Of a stretch of 47,921 nucleotides of DNA, positions 1 to 8,567 are shown piece after piece. The position numbers were made by a program, and so were the translations under genes. The notes beneath the pieces were generated by a model. It saw only the letters and a program-made list of their open reading frames with translations. It was not told the DNA's origin and made no database searches. The stretch lies in contig JAQULM010000001.1 in NCBI GenBank assembly GCA_028718605.1, forward strand, positions 603,201 through 651,121, read 5' to 3'. The stretch's first letter is position 1. Each line of letters starts with the position of its first letter. Origin of the DNA: Patescibacteria group bacterium (GTDB lineage: Bacteria > Patescibacteria > ABY1 > UBA10025 > JAHIVO01).

Positions 1-1700
1 TGTAAATGTCTGTTGCGGCCATGGAAGCAACGGGCTGGACGGTCGGGCGGTCGGTGGGGTAACTTGGCGTGCCTGCCTTTTCCCAGTGCACCAGGGCATT
101 GTCGAAAGCGACGTTGAAAGCGCCGGCCGAAGCAGGCCCCGTTTCCACCCAAACCGCAAGCTTTACATAATACGTACCAGCAAGCGGCAGAAAGCTACGT
201 ATATCAATGGGTCCGAATGATGCCCAGGGTGTCGTTCCGGTAAGCGGGCCTGACGTCCACACTTCCGTCCCGATGACTGGCGCGCCGGGCGCGCTGTCGA
301 CAAATACGTAGGCCTGCAACGTCAATGGCGTGCCGCTAAACGACAGCACGGACATATCAAAACTCACATTCGCGGAGTCAGGGTTATCTTCGGTTGTGTC
401 AAATCGCTGCTGGAGAAATCCGCCGACTTCATCTCGGCTGCCCCTGGGGATAGAAATTCGCGCGTATGCACCAGGATTCCCGCCCATGGCAATGCGGCTC
501 CCTGTTACGTTGACTTCGCCTCCGCCTTGGTCCCAGTCTGCGTACTGCCACGGGGTGAGAACCGTATCAAAGCCCGGGTTGGTGGTGTCGCCGGACGCAT
601 AAACACTCTGATTCTTCAGCTGTGCCTGCGAAGAAATTACCTCTACCTTGTTCGAGTCGAATGTATAGTCGGTGGGGGCATCAAACGTTGAATAGAATGT
701 TTTTACAGCTTCATACGTCACTCGCACCGTATCCAGCATCACCTGCTGCGTGCCGTCAGAGGACAGGAATGCTTTGAAGAGGAGGCGCTGCGCTGCTGCG
801 GGGAACGCGGTGATGTGGGCATTGATGTCAGAAGCGGTGTTGGAGTCTGCCGCGCTCTTCACGGCATTCCATGCGCTGCCCGTCCAGTACTGCCAGGTCG
901 CCCCGTCGTCATCCGACAACTGGTAGTAAATCTCGCCGCCATTCTTGGTCGCTGTTTCGATGAATGAATGCCAGGTGTAAATGTCTGTTGCGGCCATGGA
1001 AGCAACGGGCTGGACGGTCGGGCGGTCGGTGGGGTAACTTGGCGTGCCTGCCTTTTCCCAGTGCACCAGGGCATTGTCGAAAGCGACGTTGAAAGCGCCG
1101 GCACGCCCGCCTGTCGTATCAACCCATACCGCGAGTTTTACATAGTATGTGCCAGGCGTCGCAACAATTCCGCTGATATCAATGGGTCCGAATGATGCCC
1201 AGGGTGTCGTTCCGGTAAGCGGGCCTGACGTCCACACTTCCGTCCCGATGACTGGCGCGCCGGGCGCGCTGTCGACAAATACGTAGGCCTGGAGCCGTGT
1301 CGGGCTACTCGGAAAAGTTACGACGCGGTTATCGAACTGTACATATGCCGTTGAATCGCTTTCGGTTACCGCGAAACTCTGCTGAAAATAACCGCCAACA
1401 AGATCATCCTGTCCGCGAGGGATGGCTATGCGCGCATACGCACCGGGGTTCCCGCCAATCGCAACGCGGCTGCCGGTTACATTGACCTCGCCAATGCCCT
1501 GGTCCCAGTCTGCGTACTGCCACGGGGTGAGAACCGTATCAAAGCCAGGATTGGTGGTGTCGCCGGAGACAACAGTACTCTGGTCTTTTAGCTGGGCGTG
1601 GGAATCGGCAATATCGATTTTATTTGCATCAAAGGTGTAGTCAGTGGCGGTGTCAAAGGTTGATTCAAGAAACGACAATGCCTGTGCTTCCTCGAGTTGC
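1..1700 (-). repeat. In-frame tandem repeat of 975 nt (325 codons)
   Basis: Bases 1-127 match 976-1102 exactly by eye, and about 203-316 match 1178-1291 exactly; both pairs are offset by 975. Another conserved block (near 531 and 1503) is offset by 972. The stretches between the blocks differ clearly. The array therefore has near-identical islands inside diverged modules, and at least two modules lie in the window. The left edge cuts through the second. Confidence 0.9.
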
Positions 1701-2257
1701 ACTTCGCCGCCGTCAACAGATGCTGTCACGACAGTAGCGAGCGTACCCTGGTCAAAGTCAGCTTTCGTCGTCTGCACCCACTTCGTGCTCCGCCAGTTCG
1801 TAATATACGTTTCGGTCGTTACCCGCTCCGGCCGCGATGCGGTAAAATTCCATGTGACGTCGGTTATTACCCGCTTCGTGTCAACGTCAATCGCTCCGCC
1901 GGAATCAACAATAGCCCCCGTTTCATCGCGGTATACCGGCGCAATCGTCACTGATCGCGTATACTGGTTATCGAGTACGCTGGGTGATGCCTGGAGCTCC
2001 CACTGGCCACTCGCGCTCGTGATGCCGAACGTTCCATCCTGCATGTTGCGCCATCCGCGGTTCGCGATGCTGCGTACGGCCTCATACCCCTCCTGAGCAT
2101 AGAGCGCAGCCTTAGTTCGCTCGCCACCCTGGCGGTTCGCACTGTGCGCATCGAGCACCAGAAACATGATGCTCGAAATGACGAGGATGAAAATCACCAT
2201 CGCAACGAGCAGTTCCAGCAAACTCTGGCCATCTTGATTGTAGTGCTTATGGCGCAT
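1..2257 (-). CDS. Giant prepilin-like surface protein with tandem repeats (C-terminus missing)
   Basis: The reading frame is open from an ATG at 2257 to the left edge (752 codons), so the C-terminus is missing. The N-terminus has a type III (prepilin) signal: a short basic leader, then GQSLLELLVAMVIFILVISS, a hydrophobic helix with Glu at +5, as in type II secretion/type IV minor pilins. The rest is an extracellular beta-rich region rich in W, D and T. From about residue 195 it is built of a module of about 325 residues that begins TFDxxTDYTFDxNK and occurs at least twice. It starts 11 bases inside the end of the GspH-like gene, so the two are translationally coupled at the end of the pilus operon. 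It is probably a large pilus-associated adhesin or minor pilin. That function is inferred. The prepilin start is clear. Confidence 0.8.
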   Translation of the reverse strand, partial: MRHKHYNQDGQSLLELLVAMVIFILVISSIMFLVLDAHSANRQGGERTKAALYAQEGYEAVRSIANRGWRNMQDGTFGITSASGQWELQASPSVLDNQYTRSVTIAPVYRDETGAIVDSGGAIDVDTKRVITDVTWNFTASRPERVTTETYITNWRSTKWVQTTKADFDQGTLATVVTASVDGGEVQLEEAQALSFLESTFDTATDYTFDANKIDIADSHAQLKDQSTVVSGDTTNPGFDTVLTPWQYADWDQGIGEVNVTGSRVAIGGNPGAYARIAIPRGQDDLVGGYFQQSFAVTESDSTAYVQFDNRVVTFPSSPTRLQAYVFVDSAPGAPVIGTEVWTSGPLTGTTPWASFGPIDISGIVATPGTYYVKLAVWVDTTGGRAGAFNVAFDNALVHWEKAGTPSYPTDRPTVQPVASMAATDIYTWHSFIETATKNGGEIYYQLSDDDGATWQYWTGSAWNAVKSAADSNTASDINAHITAFPAAAQRLLFKAFLSSDGTQQVMLDTVRVTYEAVKTFYSTFDAPTDYTFDSNKVEVISSQAQLKNQSVYASGDTTNPGFDTVLTPWQYADWDQGGGEVNVTGSRIAMGGNPGAYARISIPRGSRDEVGGFLQQRFDTTEDNPDSANVSFDMSVLSFSGTPLTLQAYVFVDSAPGAPVIGTEVWTSGPLTGTTPWASFGPIDIRSFLPLAGTYYVKLAVWVETGPASAGAFNVAFDNALVHWEKAGTPSYPTDRPTVQPVASMAATDIY

Positions 2258-2699
2258 CGACAACTCCTATGCCGTTAATGGTAATCGTGCGGGAGGCGCC
2301 GGTACTCGACTCGATAACAATGGCACCTGCGCCAGTTGCCGTCCCGGCCACCGGGCTGAAAACGACGGCGCTTCCCGCACCGGTCGTGATGCTCAGCGGC
2401 TGGTCAACTTCAACGCGCTCATTCATTGGATCAGCGGGGCTATACACTGCGCCCCGGAACGTTACATACTCGTGGGTTGCGAAATACACGCCCCACGCAG
2501 AGAGCGCTTCTGACGCCATGGCACGTACCTGGGCGTGGCGCAATGCTTGGACGATTTCCGCCGTACGGTTATCGACCTCGCTATCGCTCTGGAATGACTG
2601 GTAAAAAGGAATGGCGAGCCCGACGATCATGCCAAGAATCGCAATAACAACAAGCACCTCAACCAACGTGAAAGCTGCGTTGCGGCTGCAGGAATTCAT
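2247..2699 (-). CDS. GspH/FimT-type pseudopilin
   Basis: A 150-residue minor pilin. The N-terminus has the prepilin peptidase site and helix: a short leader (MNSCSRNAA), then FTLVEVLVVIAILGMIVG with Phe at +1 and Glu at +5. The rest is a small soluble beta domain, as in GspH/FimT proteins, which prime or cap the pilus fibre at the cytoplasmic membrane. It starts 8 bases after the pilC stop and its end overlaps the start of the long prepilin-like gene, so it belongs to the pilus operon. Length and motif fit the family. Which minor pilin it is cannot be told from sequence alone. Confidence 0.85.
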   Translation of the reverse strand: MNSCSRNAAFTLVEVLVVIAILGMIVGLAIPFYQSFQSDSEVDNRTAEIVQALRHAQVRAMASEALSAWGVYFATHEYVTFRGAVYSPADPMNERVEVDQPLSITTGAGSAVVFSPVAGTATGAGAIVIESSTGASRTITINGIGVVDAP

Positions 2700-2707
2700 A
2701 GGCTCTC

Positions 2708-3928
2708 TTACCTCCCGATTGAACCGGTAAATTGGTAAATTGGAGAAATAATCGCGACGGCAAGGAAGCCCAGCACGATGCCGATCACGATCAGCAGGAA
2801 TGGCTCAATGACCGTCGACAGGTTCTTGGTAATGGTATCGACCTCGCCTTCATAGAAACCGGCAAGATACGCAAGGCTCTCTTCTAGCTTGCCGCTTTTC
2901 TCGCCAACCCCGATCATTCTGCTGGTCATCGGAGGGATGTATCGGCGGTTCGACAGTGCTGCGCTGAGGAGCCCGCCTTGTTGAATCTGCGTGAGGGCGA
3001 ATGTACACTGCTGCTGGTAGCGGACGTTCCCGACAACCTGTGCGGTAATCGACAGGCTGTCAGTGATTGGCACGCCGCTCTTCAATAAAATATTCATTGC
3101 CCGGGTCATCCGCGCAAGGTTCATGCCCCTGAGCAACCGCCGCAACACGGGGATATGGAGCACAAGCTCATGGAGAAACGGCCGGACTGCTTTGAGCCGA
3201 CCAACAATAATGAGAACCACCACCATGACAACCGCACCGCCGAGCACGTACCAGCCATAATCAACGAGAAAAGTAGCGATATTCAAAAAAATTCTCGTTG
3301 CAAACGGCAACTCAAGCTTGAACGTTGTGAACAGCCGCACGAGCTTCGGAAGTATAAAAACCGAAAGCACGGTCCCGAGGACGATGACGCCAGACAGCAC
3401 AACTGTCGGATAGAGCATGGCCGATTTAACCTTTCGGCGGAGGTCAAAATCACGCTCAAGCTGGCCGGCAACGTAATCCAAATTACGCTCCAGCGTGCCG
3501 CTCGCCTCGCCAACGCGCACCATGCCAATGAAAATACCGGAAAAGATTTTTGGGAATGCGTCCAGGCTTGCCGCAAGGCTGCTGCCGTTCATAACATCCG
3601 TCCGTATGCTGACGATCACTTCCTGCATCTTGCCCGTTGTCTGCTCCCGAAGAACGTCCAGCGCCTCAACGAGCGGGAGCCCGGACTGAAGCATGATCGA
3701 AAGATGCCGTGCAAAAATAACGCGATCGAGGAGAGAAACACGAAAACCGCCGTGTCGTGGAGCTCCAAGGCCAGGGATCCGTGCTCCCTTGCGGTTACGT
3801 ACCTGTATGGTAATCGGAATTAACCCCAATTCCTGCAGATGCTCCTTCACCTCCTGAGGCGAAGCTGCATCGAGCGTGCCCCGCTGCATCTCGCCCGTTC
3901 GTGTTGTGGCAACGTATGAATACTGCAT
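2708..3928 (-). CDS. pilC: Type IV pilus inner-membrane platform protein PilC
   Basis: PilC/GspF is the polytopic platform that couples the PilB and PilT ATPases to pilin assembly in the cytoplasmic membrane. The protein has two T2SSF domains (about residues 60-190 and 265-390 from the chosen start), each with the typical L..GLPLVEAL / LKSGVPITDSL pattern, hydrophobic segments between them and a C-terminal membrane helix. The frame can be opened at a TTG at 4003, inside the end of pilB. I chose the ATG at 3928 because MQYSYVATTRTGEMQRG matches the normal N-terminus of the family. This leaves 43 bases after pilB and gives 406 residues, the usual length. Confidence 0.92.
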   Translation of the reverse strand: MQYSYVATTRTGEMQRGTLDAASPQEVKEHLQELGLIPITIQVRNRKGARIPGLGAPRHGGFRVSLLDRVIFARHLSIMLQSGLPLVEALDVLREQTTGKMQEVIVSIRTDVMNGSSLAASLDAFPKIFSGIFIGMVRVGEASGTLERNLDYVAGQLERDFDLRRKVKSAMLYPTVVLSGVIVLGTVLSVFILPKLVRLFTTFKLELPFATRIFLNIATFLVDYGWYVLGGAVVMVVVLIIVGRLKAVRPFLHELVLHIPVLRRLLRGMNLARMTRAMNILLKSGVPITDSLSITAQVVGNVRYQQQCTFALTQIQQGGLLSAALSNRRYIPPMTSRMIGVGEKSGKLEESLAYLAGFYEGEVDTITKNLSTVIEPFLLIVIGIVLGFLAVAIISPIYQFTGSIGR

Positions 3929-3971
3929 ATAATTGCGATCAATGCGCTCCGGCGAGTAAATACCTTCATGC

Positions 3972-5663
3972 TTATTCTCGCGTCGCGCGAAGTATTTCTT
4001 CAATACTGGTGACCCCGCGGAGCGCTTTCTGGATACCGTCTTCCAGCATAGTTTGCATGCCGTTTGCTATCGCAGCAGCGCGGACATCATCACTGTTCGA
4101 CCGCTGCATGACAAGTCGGCGCACCGCTTCGCTCATTTCGAGGACTTCAAAGATGCCAACACGGCCTTCGTAGCCGGTATTGCTGCACAGTTTGCAACCG
4201 GCACCGCGGTAGAGGCGGACTCCAGGGCGGTCAATCCCAAATTTCTTTGCGCGGTCGTTCCCGATTGCCGCTACGATCCCTGCACGGTCCTCGGCAGACG
4301 GTTCGTAGCTCTCCATGCATCCCTGGTGGATGCGCCGGACGAGCCGCTGGGCGATAACGGCATTCACCGTCGATGCAATCATGAAAGGCTCGATTTTCAT
4401 ATCGATGAGACGCGGGAGCGTCGTCGGGGCGTCGTTCGCATGCAATGTCGTCAGTACCAGGTGGCCAGTCATCGCGGCGTTGATCGCGATACCTGCCGTG
4501 TCTTCGTCGCGGATCTCACCGACCATAATAATGTCAGGGTCCTGGCGGAGAATCGAACGCAGGCCGTTTGCGAATGTCAGGTTCGTCTTCGGATTCGCCT
4601 GGATTTGGTTAACGCCTTCCATGTCGTATTCGACCGGATCCTCAATCGTCGAAATGTTCACCTGCCGCGTATTCAATATCTTGAGTATCGCATATAACGT
4701 CGTCGTTTTGCCCGAACCAGTCGGCCCCGTAACAACAATCATGCCATACGGCTTATGGAACCCTCGCTGTACTTTCTTGAAATCTTCGCCCTCGAGCCCG
4801 AGGTCGGGAAGGCTGTACTGGCGTGATTTCTCTGAAAGTATGCGGAGGACGACTTTTTCGCCATCAGCAACAGGTACGATCGAAACGCGCACATCAACTT
4901 TACTCCCTTCGGCGGTAAATTCGAGCCTGCCGTCCTGCGCCGCTCGGTGCTCATCGGTACGCAAATTCGACTGGATTTTAATTCTGGTCACGAGCGAGCC
5001 ATGAATTTGTTTCGGAAGCATCACGACATCATGAAGAATGCCGTCAATCCGAAACCGTACCGCAATTTTACGTTCATGGGGCTCTATGTGGATATCCGAC
5101 GCTTTATTCTCATATGCATACTGCAGTACCGTATCAACAATCCTGATGACAGGAATGTCGCGCGCATCACCAGCTACGCGCTCTGTTTCCTGGATGCTCT
5201 TCTTGATAATGTCACCGAATTCCTCCGTGATATCTTTCCGGTACAGGCGAAAGGCAGCGGAAATATCACGCTCAGTTGCAAAATACGGTATGACGACCTC
5301 ACCCGTTTTTCGCGACAGGTGCTGGATAAATTCTTCATTATCTGGCTCGTGCAGCGCTACCTTGATGCCGTGTGCATCGCGCGCGAAGGCAATTGCGGAC
5401 TGCCGCCGGGCTACGAGCTCAGGCACAATGCGGAGCGTCGCGTCTTCAATGCTCTTCTTGGCAAGGCTGACGAACGGGACACCATACTGGTCCGCCATGA
5501 TCTGGCCAAGATTGCTGTCTGAAATGTATTCGTCCTCAATCAGCACGTGCTCAAGAGGAACGCCGCGATCCTGCGCTGCGTCCTGCGCAGCCTGCAGTTT
5601 GTCCTGCGTCAGAAGCTCTGACTGGACCAATACTGTCCCGAGCTTGTGGGGATCGAGTATCAT
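3972..5663 (-). CDS. pilB: Type IV pilus assembly ATPase PilB
   Basis: A hexameric AAA-like ATPase that drives pilin polymerisation. 563 residues: an N-terminal GspE/MshEN domain (1-150), N2 domain with NKASDIHIEPHE (186-197), Walker A GPTGSGKT (313-320), Asp-box IEDPVEY (340-346), Walker B region DPDIIMVGEIRD (375-386) and the His box TTLHAND (405-411). The zinc site that usually has four Cys keeps C449, C490 and C493, but the first position is His (HQGC, 446-449), so it could be an HCCC site. The start codon overlaps the response regulator stop as ATGA, which supports this start and translational coupling. Confidence 0.95.
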   Translation of the reverse strand: MILDPHKLGTVLVQSELLTQDKLQAAQDAAQDRGVPLEHVLIEDEYISDSNLGQIMADQYGVPFVSLAKKSIEDATLRIVPELVARRQSAIAFARDAHGIKVALHEPDNEEFIQHLSRKTGEVVIPYFATERDISAAFRLYRKDITEEFGDIIKKSIQETERVAGDARDIPVIRIVDTVLQYAYENKASDIHIEPHERKIAVRFRIDGILHDVVMLPKQIHGSLVTRIKIQSNLRTDEHRAAQDGRLEFTAEGSKVDVRVSIVPVADGEKVVLRILSEKSRQYSLPDLGLEGEDFKKVQRGFHKPYGMIVVTGPTGSGKTTTLYAILKILNTRQVNISTIEDPVEYDMEGVNQIQANPKTNLTFANGLRSILRQDPDIIMVGEIRDEDTAGIAINAAMTGHLVLTTLHANDAPTTLPRLIDMKIEPFMIASTVNAVIAQRLVRRIHQGCMESYEPSAEDRAGIVAAIGNDRAKKFGIDRPGVRLYRGAGCKLCSNTGYEGRVGIFEVLEMSEAVRRLVMQRSNSDDVRAAAIANGMQTMLEDGIQKALRGVTSIEEILRATRE

Positions 5664-6040
5664 GTTTGTGGTACGTATGATCGCACTTTTTCAACCAACT
5701 CTGCCAATGAAACATCTGATTTCACCAGGTAGTCAACGGCGCCGAGATCATTGCCGCGTTCAATATCCGCCTCCTGGCCGAGATTAGAAAGGATTATTAC
5801 TGGTACGGATTTTGTGATATCGCTCGCCTTCAACTCCTCGAGCACCTTAAAACCGTCCTTTCCGGGAAGAATCAAATCCAGGAGGACAATATCTGGCTTT
5901 TCCGTCTGCGCTTTGCGTAATGCTTCGTCACCTGTCGTCGCCGGCGATACCGCATACCCGCTGACACGCAACTTATTGCTGTAGATTTTCAACAATGAGA
6001 GGTCGTCTTCGACGAGCAGGACTTTCCGCGGTGTTGTCAT
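5660..6040 (-). CDS. Single-domain response regulator (CheY-like)
   Basis: A 126-residue stand-alone receiver. Visible key residues are the acidic pair E11/D12 in LLVEDD, the phospho-acceptor D55 in IVLLDLILPGKDG, S84 and K106 in YLVKSD. No output domain follows, so it must act by protein contact. It overlaps the kinase upstream and pilB downstream by four bases each, so kinase, receiver and pilus ATPase are made from one mRNA. By analogy with PilG/PilH-type proteins it could tune pilus extension. That role is inference from gene order. Confidence 0.93.
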   Translation of the reverse strand: MTTPRKVLLVEDDLSLLKIYSNKLRVSGYAVSPATTGDEALRKAQTEKPDIVLLDLILPGKDGFKVLEELKASDITKSVPVIILSNLGQEADIERGNDLGAVDYLVKSDVSLAELVEKVRSYVPQT

Positions 6041-6852
6041 GGTGTATCCGGTGAATTCTTAGCAATGGTAAAGAAAAATGTCGTTCCCTTGCCTTCGGTC
6101 GATTCGAACCAAATCGACCCGCCATGGGCTTCAACGATGACGCGGGCGATAAACAGCCCGAGCCCGGAACCGACGGTATCTTTATGCAGGATGTTTTTCG
6201 CGCGGAAAAACTTAGTAAAAATCGCTTCCTGCTCATCCGCCGGTATGCCGACACCGTTGTCCTTGCACGCGAACAGCACATCGGTGTCCCGGTCTGTAAG
6301 CGCAATTTCAGCCCGACCCCGTCCGCTGGAGTATTTAATTGCATTCGTCAGTATGTTTTCCACGACCTGTTTCAGCTTCACGCGATCTGCGCTGATAAAT
6401 GGGCGCGATCCGGTTGGTGCCTGGAACACGAGCTCGCAGTTTGACGCCCGGGCGATTGATTGCAGCCGTTTTACCTCTTGCTCAATAAGCGCGGTAAAAT
6501 CTATCATCTCCCGCTTCAAGTCCAGTTTCTGTGCATCAAGTTTAACGATATGCAGATAATCGTTCACGAGCTCGATGGTTTCACGGTTCATCTTCAGCGC
6601 ATCGTTGACATATTCGCCCTGAGAATCATTGAGAGGTCCCAGGTCCCCCGCAGATAACGCCTCGAGGTATCCCTTGATAACCGAGAGGGGGGTGCGAAGC
6701 TGATGGCTAATAATTGAAACAAAGCTCGACCGGCGCTCTTCGGTCTTCTGGATCGACTCTGCACGCTCTCGGCGCAATCGTAGGATGAGGTAAACGATAC
6801 AGCCAAGCGCACCGGCACTACATAAGAAAAATACTGCTGTTGAAATTTGCAT
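6037..6852 (-). CDS. Sensor histidine kinase
   Basis: A 271-residue transmembrane histidine kinase: one N-terminal membrane helix (about residues 5-25), a short linker with no periplasmic sensor domain, a HisKA dimerisation domain with the phospho-acceptor His in SHQLRTPLSVIKGYLE (H50), and a HATPase domain with N box NAIKYS, G1 DNGVGIP and G2 GSGLGLFIA. An upstream GTG at 6882 is in frame but lies inside the spacer of a good promoter (6873-6901), so I chose the ATG at 6852. The first gene of the pilus operon; partner of the adjacent receiver. With so small an outside region it probably senses the membrane or an accessory protein. Confidence 0.93.
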   Translation of the reverse strand: MQISTAVFFLCSAGALGCIVYLILRLRRERAESIQKTEERRSSFVSIISHQLRTPLSVIKGYLEALSAGDLGPLNDSQGEYVNDALKMNRETIELVNDYLHIVKLDAQKLDLKREMIDFTALIEQEVKRLQSIARASNCELVFQAPTGSRPFISADRVKLKQVVENILTNAIKYSSGRGRAEIALTDRDTDVLFACKDNGVGIPADEQEAIFTKFFRAKNILHKDTVGSGLGLFIARVIVEAHGGSIWFESTEGKGTTFFFTIAKNSPDTP

Positions 6853-6872
6853 ATGATTAAAAAACCATTTTA

Positions 6873-6901
6873 AAAATAACACGAAAAAATGAATTTGTCA
6901 A
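6873..6901 (-). promoter_or_regulatory. Promoter of the kinase-pilus operon
   Basis: On the minus strand there is a perfect -35 TTGACA (6901-6896), a 17-base spacer and TATTTT (6878-6873). Transcription would start near 6866, about 14 bases before the ATG at 6852. The leader has no Shine-Dalgarno motif. This site rules out the upstream GTG at 6882 as the start. Confidence 0.6.
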
Positions 6902-6958
6902 CTTTAAAAAATCCGCCACACGAACTGACTGCTCAGTTTGAAATTATCAGCACGTATA

Positions 6959-6987
6959 TTGACGAAGAGTGTTTTTTATGCTAAAAT
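6959..6987 (+). promoter_or_regulatory. Promoter of pilT
   Basis: TTGACG (6959-6964), 17 bases, TAAAAT (6982-6987). It is divergent from the kinase-pilus promoter about 60 bases away, so extension and retraction genes are fired from the same intergenic region. Expected start is near 6994. Confidence 0.6.
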
Positions 6988-7011
6988 TAATCTATCAATA
7001 CAAAAATACAA

Positions 7012-7158
7012 ATGAAAAAATACCGTACAATAGCGGCAAACAAGGTTGCGTTTGCAACATTAGGCCGAAGCATTTATGCGAAGCGGAGGAAGTCAGCGCT
7101 TAGTTTAGAATTATTAATCGAGCGTTTTTTATTGCATAGGACCTTATGGCAAAGATAG
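7012..7158 (+). CDS. Possible 48-residue basic leader peptide before pilT
   Basis: An ATG at 7012 opens a frame of 48 codons (MKKYRTIAANKVAF..., rich in K and R) that ends 13 bases inside pilT in another frame. It is the first ATG after the predicted pilT promoter. No Shine-Dalgarno motif precedes it. The overlap would let translation of it feed into pilT. It may equally be untranslated leader; nothing recognised in the protein. Confidence 0.25.
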   Translation: MKKYRTIAANKVAFATLGRSIYAKRRKSALSLELLIERFLLHRTLWQR

Positions 7159-8198
7159 ACACCATTTTCCAGAAAGCAATCGATAATAAAGCTTCGGACA
7201 TCCACCTTACCGCGGATCGGCCGCCAATTTTCAGGATCGACGGTGAGCTTATTGAGATGGATGGCGCAAAACCGCTGAAAGCAACCGACGTCTACAATCT
7301 TGTATTCGAAATGCTTTCGGAAAAACAACAGCAACTATTGACGCAAAACCGTGAGCTTGACCTGTCCTATGAGCTCAACGGCGGCCAGCGCTTCCGCGTC
7401 AATTGCTTTTGGGAGCGCGACAACGTTGCACTCGCTGCCCGTATCATCGCATCAGCAATTCCGACACTCGACGAGCTGTATCTCCCGAATGTCGTCCGCG
7501 ACCTCATACGCCTGAAGCAAGGCTTGATCCTGGTCACCGGCCCGACCGGCTGCGGCAAATCAACCACGCTCGCGGCGATGATCGACTTCATCAACCAGGA
7601 CCGCGGTGTGCACATCATCACGCTCGAGGATCCGATCGAATTCGTCTATCCGTCCGGCTCCGGCAAATGCCTCATCGTCCAGCGGCAGCTCGGCACTGAC
7701 ATGATCACGTTCGGCGATGCGCTGAAACATGTGCTCCGGCAGGATCCGAATGTCATCCTTGTCGGTGAAATGCGGGATCTGGAAACAATCGCCGCGACTA
7801 TTACATTAGCGGAAACCGGCCACCTGGTACTTGCGACACTGCACACATTCAATGCTGCACAGACTGTCGACCGTATTATCGACGTATTTCCACCGTACCA
7901 GCAGCAGCAAATTCGCCTCCAGTTATCACTCTTCCTCAAGGGAATTATCTCCCAGCAATTGCTTCAGAAAATTGGTGGCGGACGAATTTCAGCACGTGAA
8001 ATACTCATTAATACGCCCGCTGTTTCAAACCTGATCCGCGAGAACAAGGTGGCGCAAATAAAAACCGTGATCCAGACGAGCGCCGAAGACGGCATGTTCA
8101 CGATCGACCAGGACCTGAAACGCCTGTTTGAAAACGGGTATATCGAGAAAGAGCTCGCCAAAACATATATGGCGAACCCTTCAATGCTCGAATCATAG
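7146..8198 (+). CDS. pilT: Pilus retraction ATPase PilT
   Basis: A 350-residue retraction motor, the normal PilT length. It has NKASDIHLTADRPP (14-27), Walker A GPTGCGKST (132-140), an Asp-box LEDPIEF, a Walker B region DPNVILVGEMRD, the His box ATLHTFNA and a C-terminal NTPAVSNLIRE, which corresponds to the AIRNLIRE motif needed for retraction. The long N-terminal domain and zinc motif of PilB are absent, which separates it from assembly ATPases. It stands alone on the plus strand, divergent from the pilB/pilC operon. ATPase of the cytoplasmic face of the pilus machine. Confidence 0.95.
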   Translation: MAKIDTIFQKAIDNKASDIHLTADRPPIFRIDGELIEMDGAKPLKATDVYNLVFEMLSEKQQQLLTQNRELDLSYELNGGQRFRVNCFWERDNVALAARIIASAIPTLDELYLPNVVRDLIRLKQGLILVTGPTGCGKSTTLAAMIDFINQDRGVHIITLEDPIEFVYPSGSGKCLIVQRQLGTDMITFGDALKHVLRQDPNVILVGEMRDLETIAATITLAETGHLVLATLHTFNAAQTVDRIIDVFPPYQQQQIRLQLSLFLKGIISQQLLQKIGGGRISAREILINTPAVSNLIRENKVAQIKTVIQTSAEDGMFTIDQDLKRLFENGYIEKELAKTYMANPSMLES

Positions 8199-8308
8199 AA
8201 CGCCTCCGGAATGCCCAACGATGTACAGGTACTGGCACGTATCCGTATTGATTTTTTCGCACGCGCGTGTTACCGTACTATCGTTATTCGTATGTTTATT
8301 TACAATCC

Positions 8309-8380
8309 GCCCCCGTGGTGTAATGGATAACACGCCAGTCTTCGGAACTGGAAATCCAGGTTCGATTCCTGGCGAGGGCA
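8309..8380 (+). tRNA. tRNA-Arg (anticodon TCG)
   Basis: All arms can be drawn: acceptor GCCCCCG/CGAGGGC with one C-A mismatch, D arm GTGT...ACAC, anticodon stem CCAGT/ACTGG around loop CTTCGGA, T arm CCAGG-TTCGATT-CCTGG. The loop gives anticodon TCG, reading CGA and probably other CGN codons. CCA is not encoded. Confidence 0.92.
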
Positions 8381-8567
8381 GGGAGCGAGAACGGCGAAAC
8401 TGTTTTTCAATAGTATTTACTATCGAGGGCAACGAGCTTAGTTAGGCCGAGTCCACAAGCGAAGTGAACTGCTTCAATTCGCGCGGGACGAGGCGGGCTG
8501 GCCGATGCCGCCGATAGGCGACCGGGCAGCCCCGGATAGAGTGCCGCAGTATGACCCATTCATGTTG
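8381..8567 (+). other. GC-rich spacer between tRNA genes with strong hairpins
   Basis: No convincing reading frame. Pairings seen by eye: an ATAGTA/TACTAT hairpin near 8410-8425; GTCC...GGAC enclosing GCGAA/TTCGC (about 8453-8489); GGGCTG...CAGCCC (about 8497-8535). It may be processed with the tRNAs or be an independent small RNA. I could not match it to RNase P, tmRNA or SRP RNA from their conserved motifs. Confidence 0.3.

Noticed and set aside
3901..4003. TTG start of pilC at 4003
   Set aside because: It would add 25 residues unlike any PilC N-terminus; the ATG at 3928 gives the family start.
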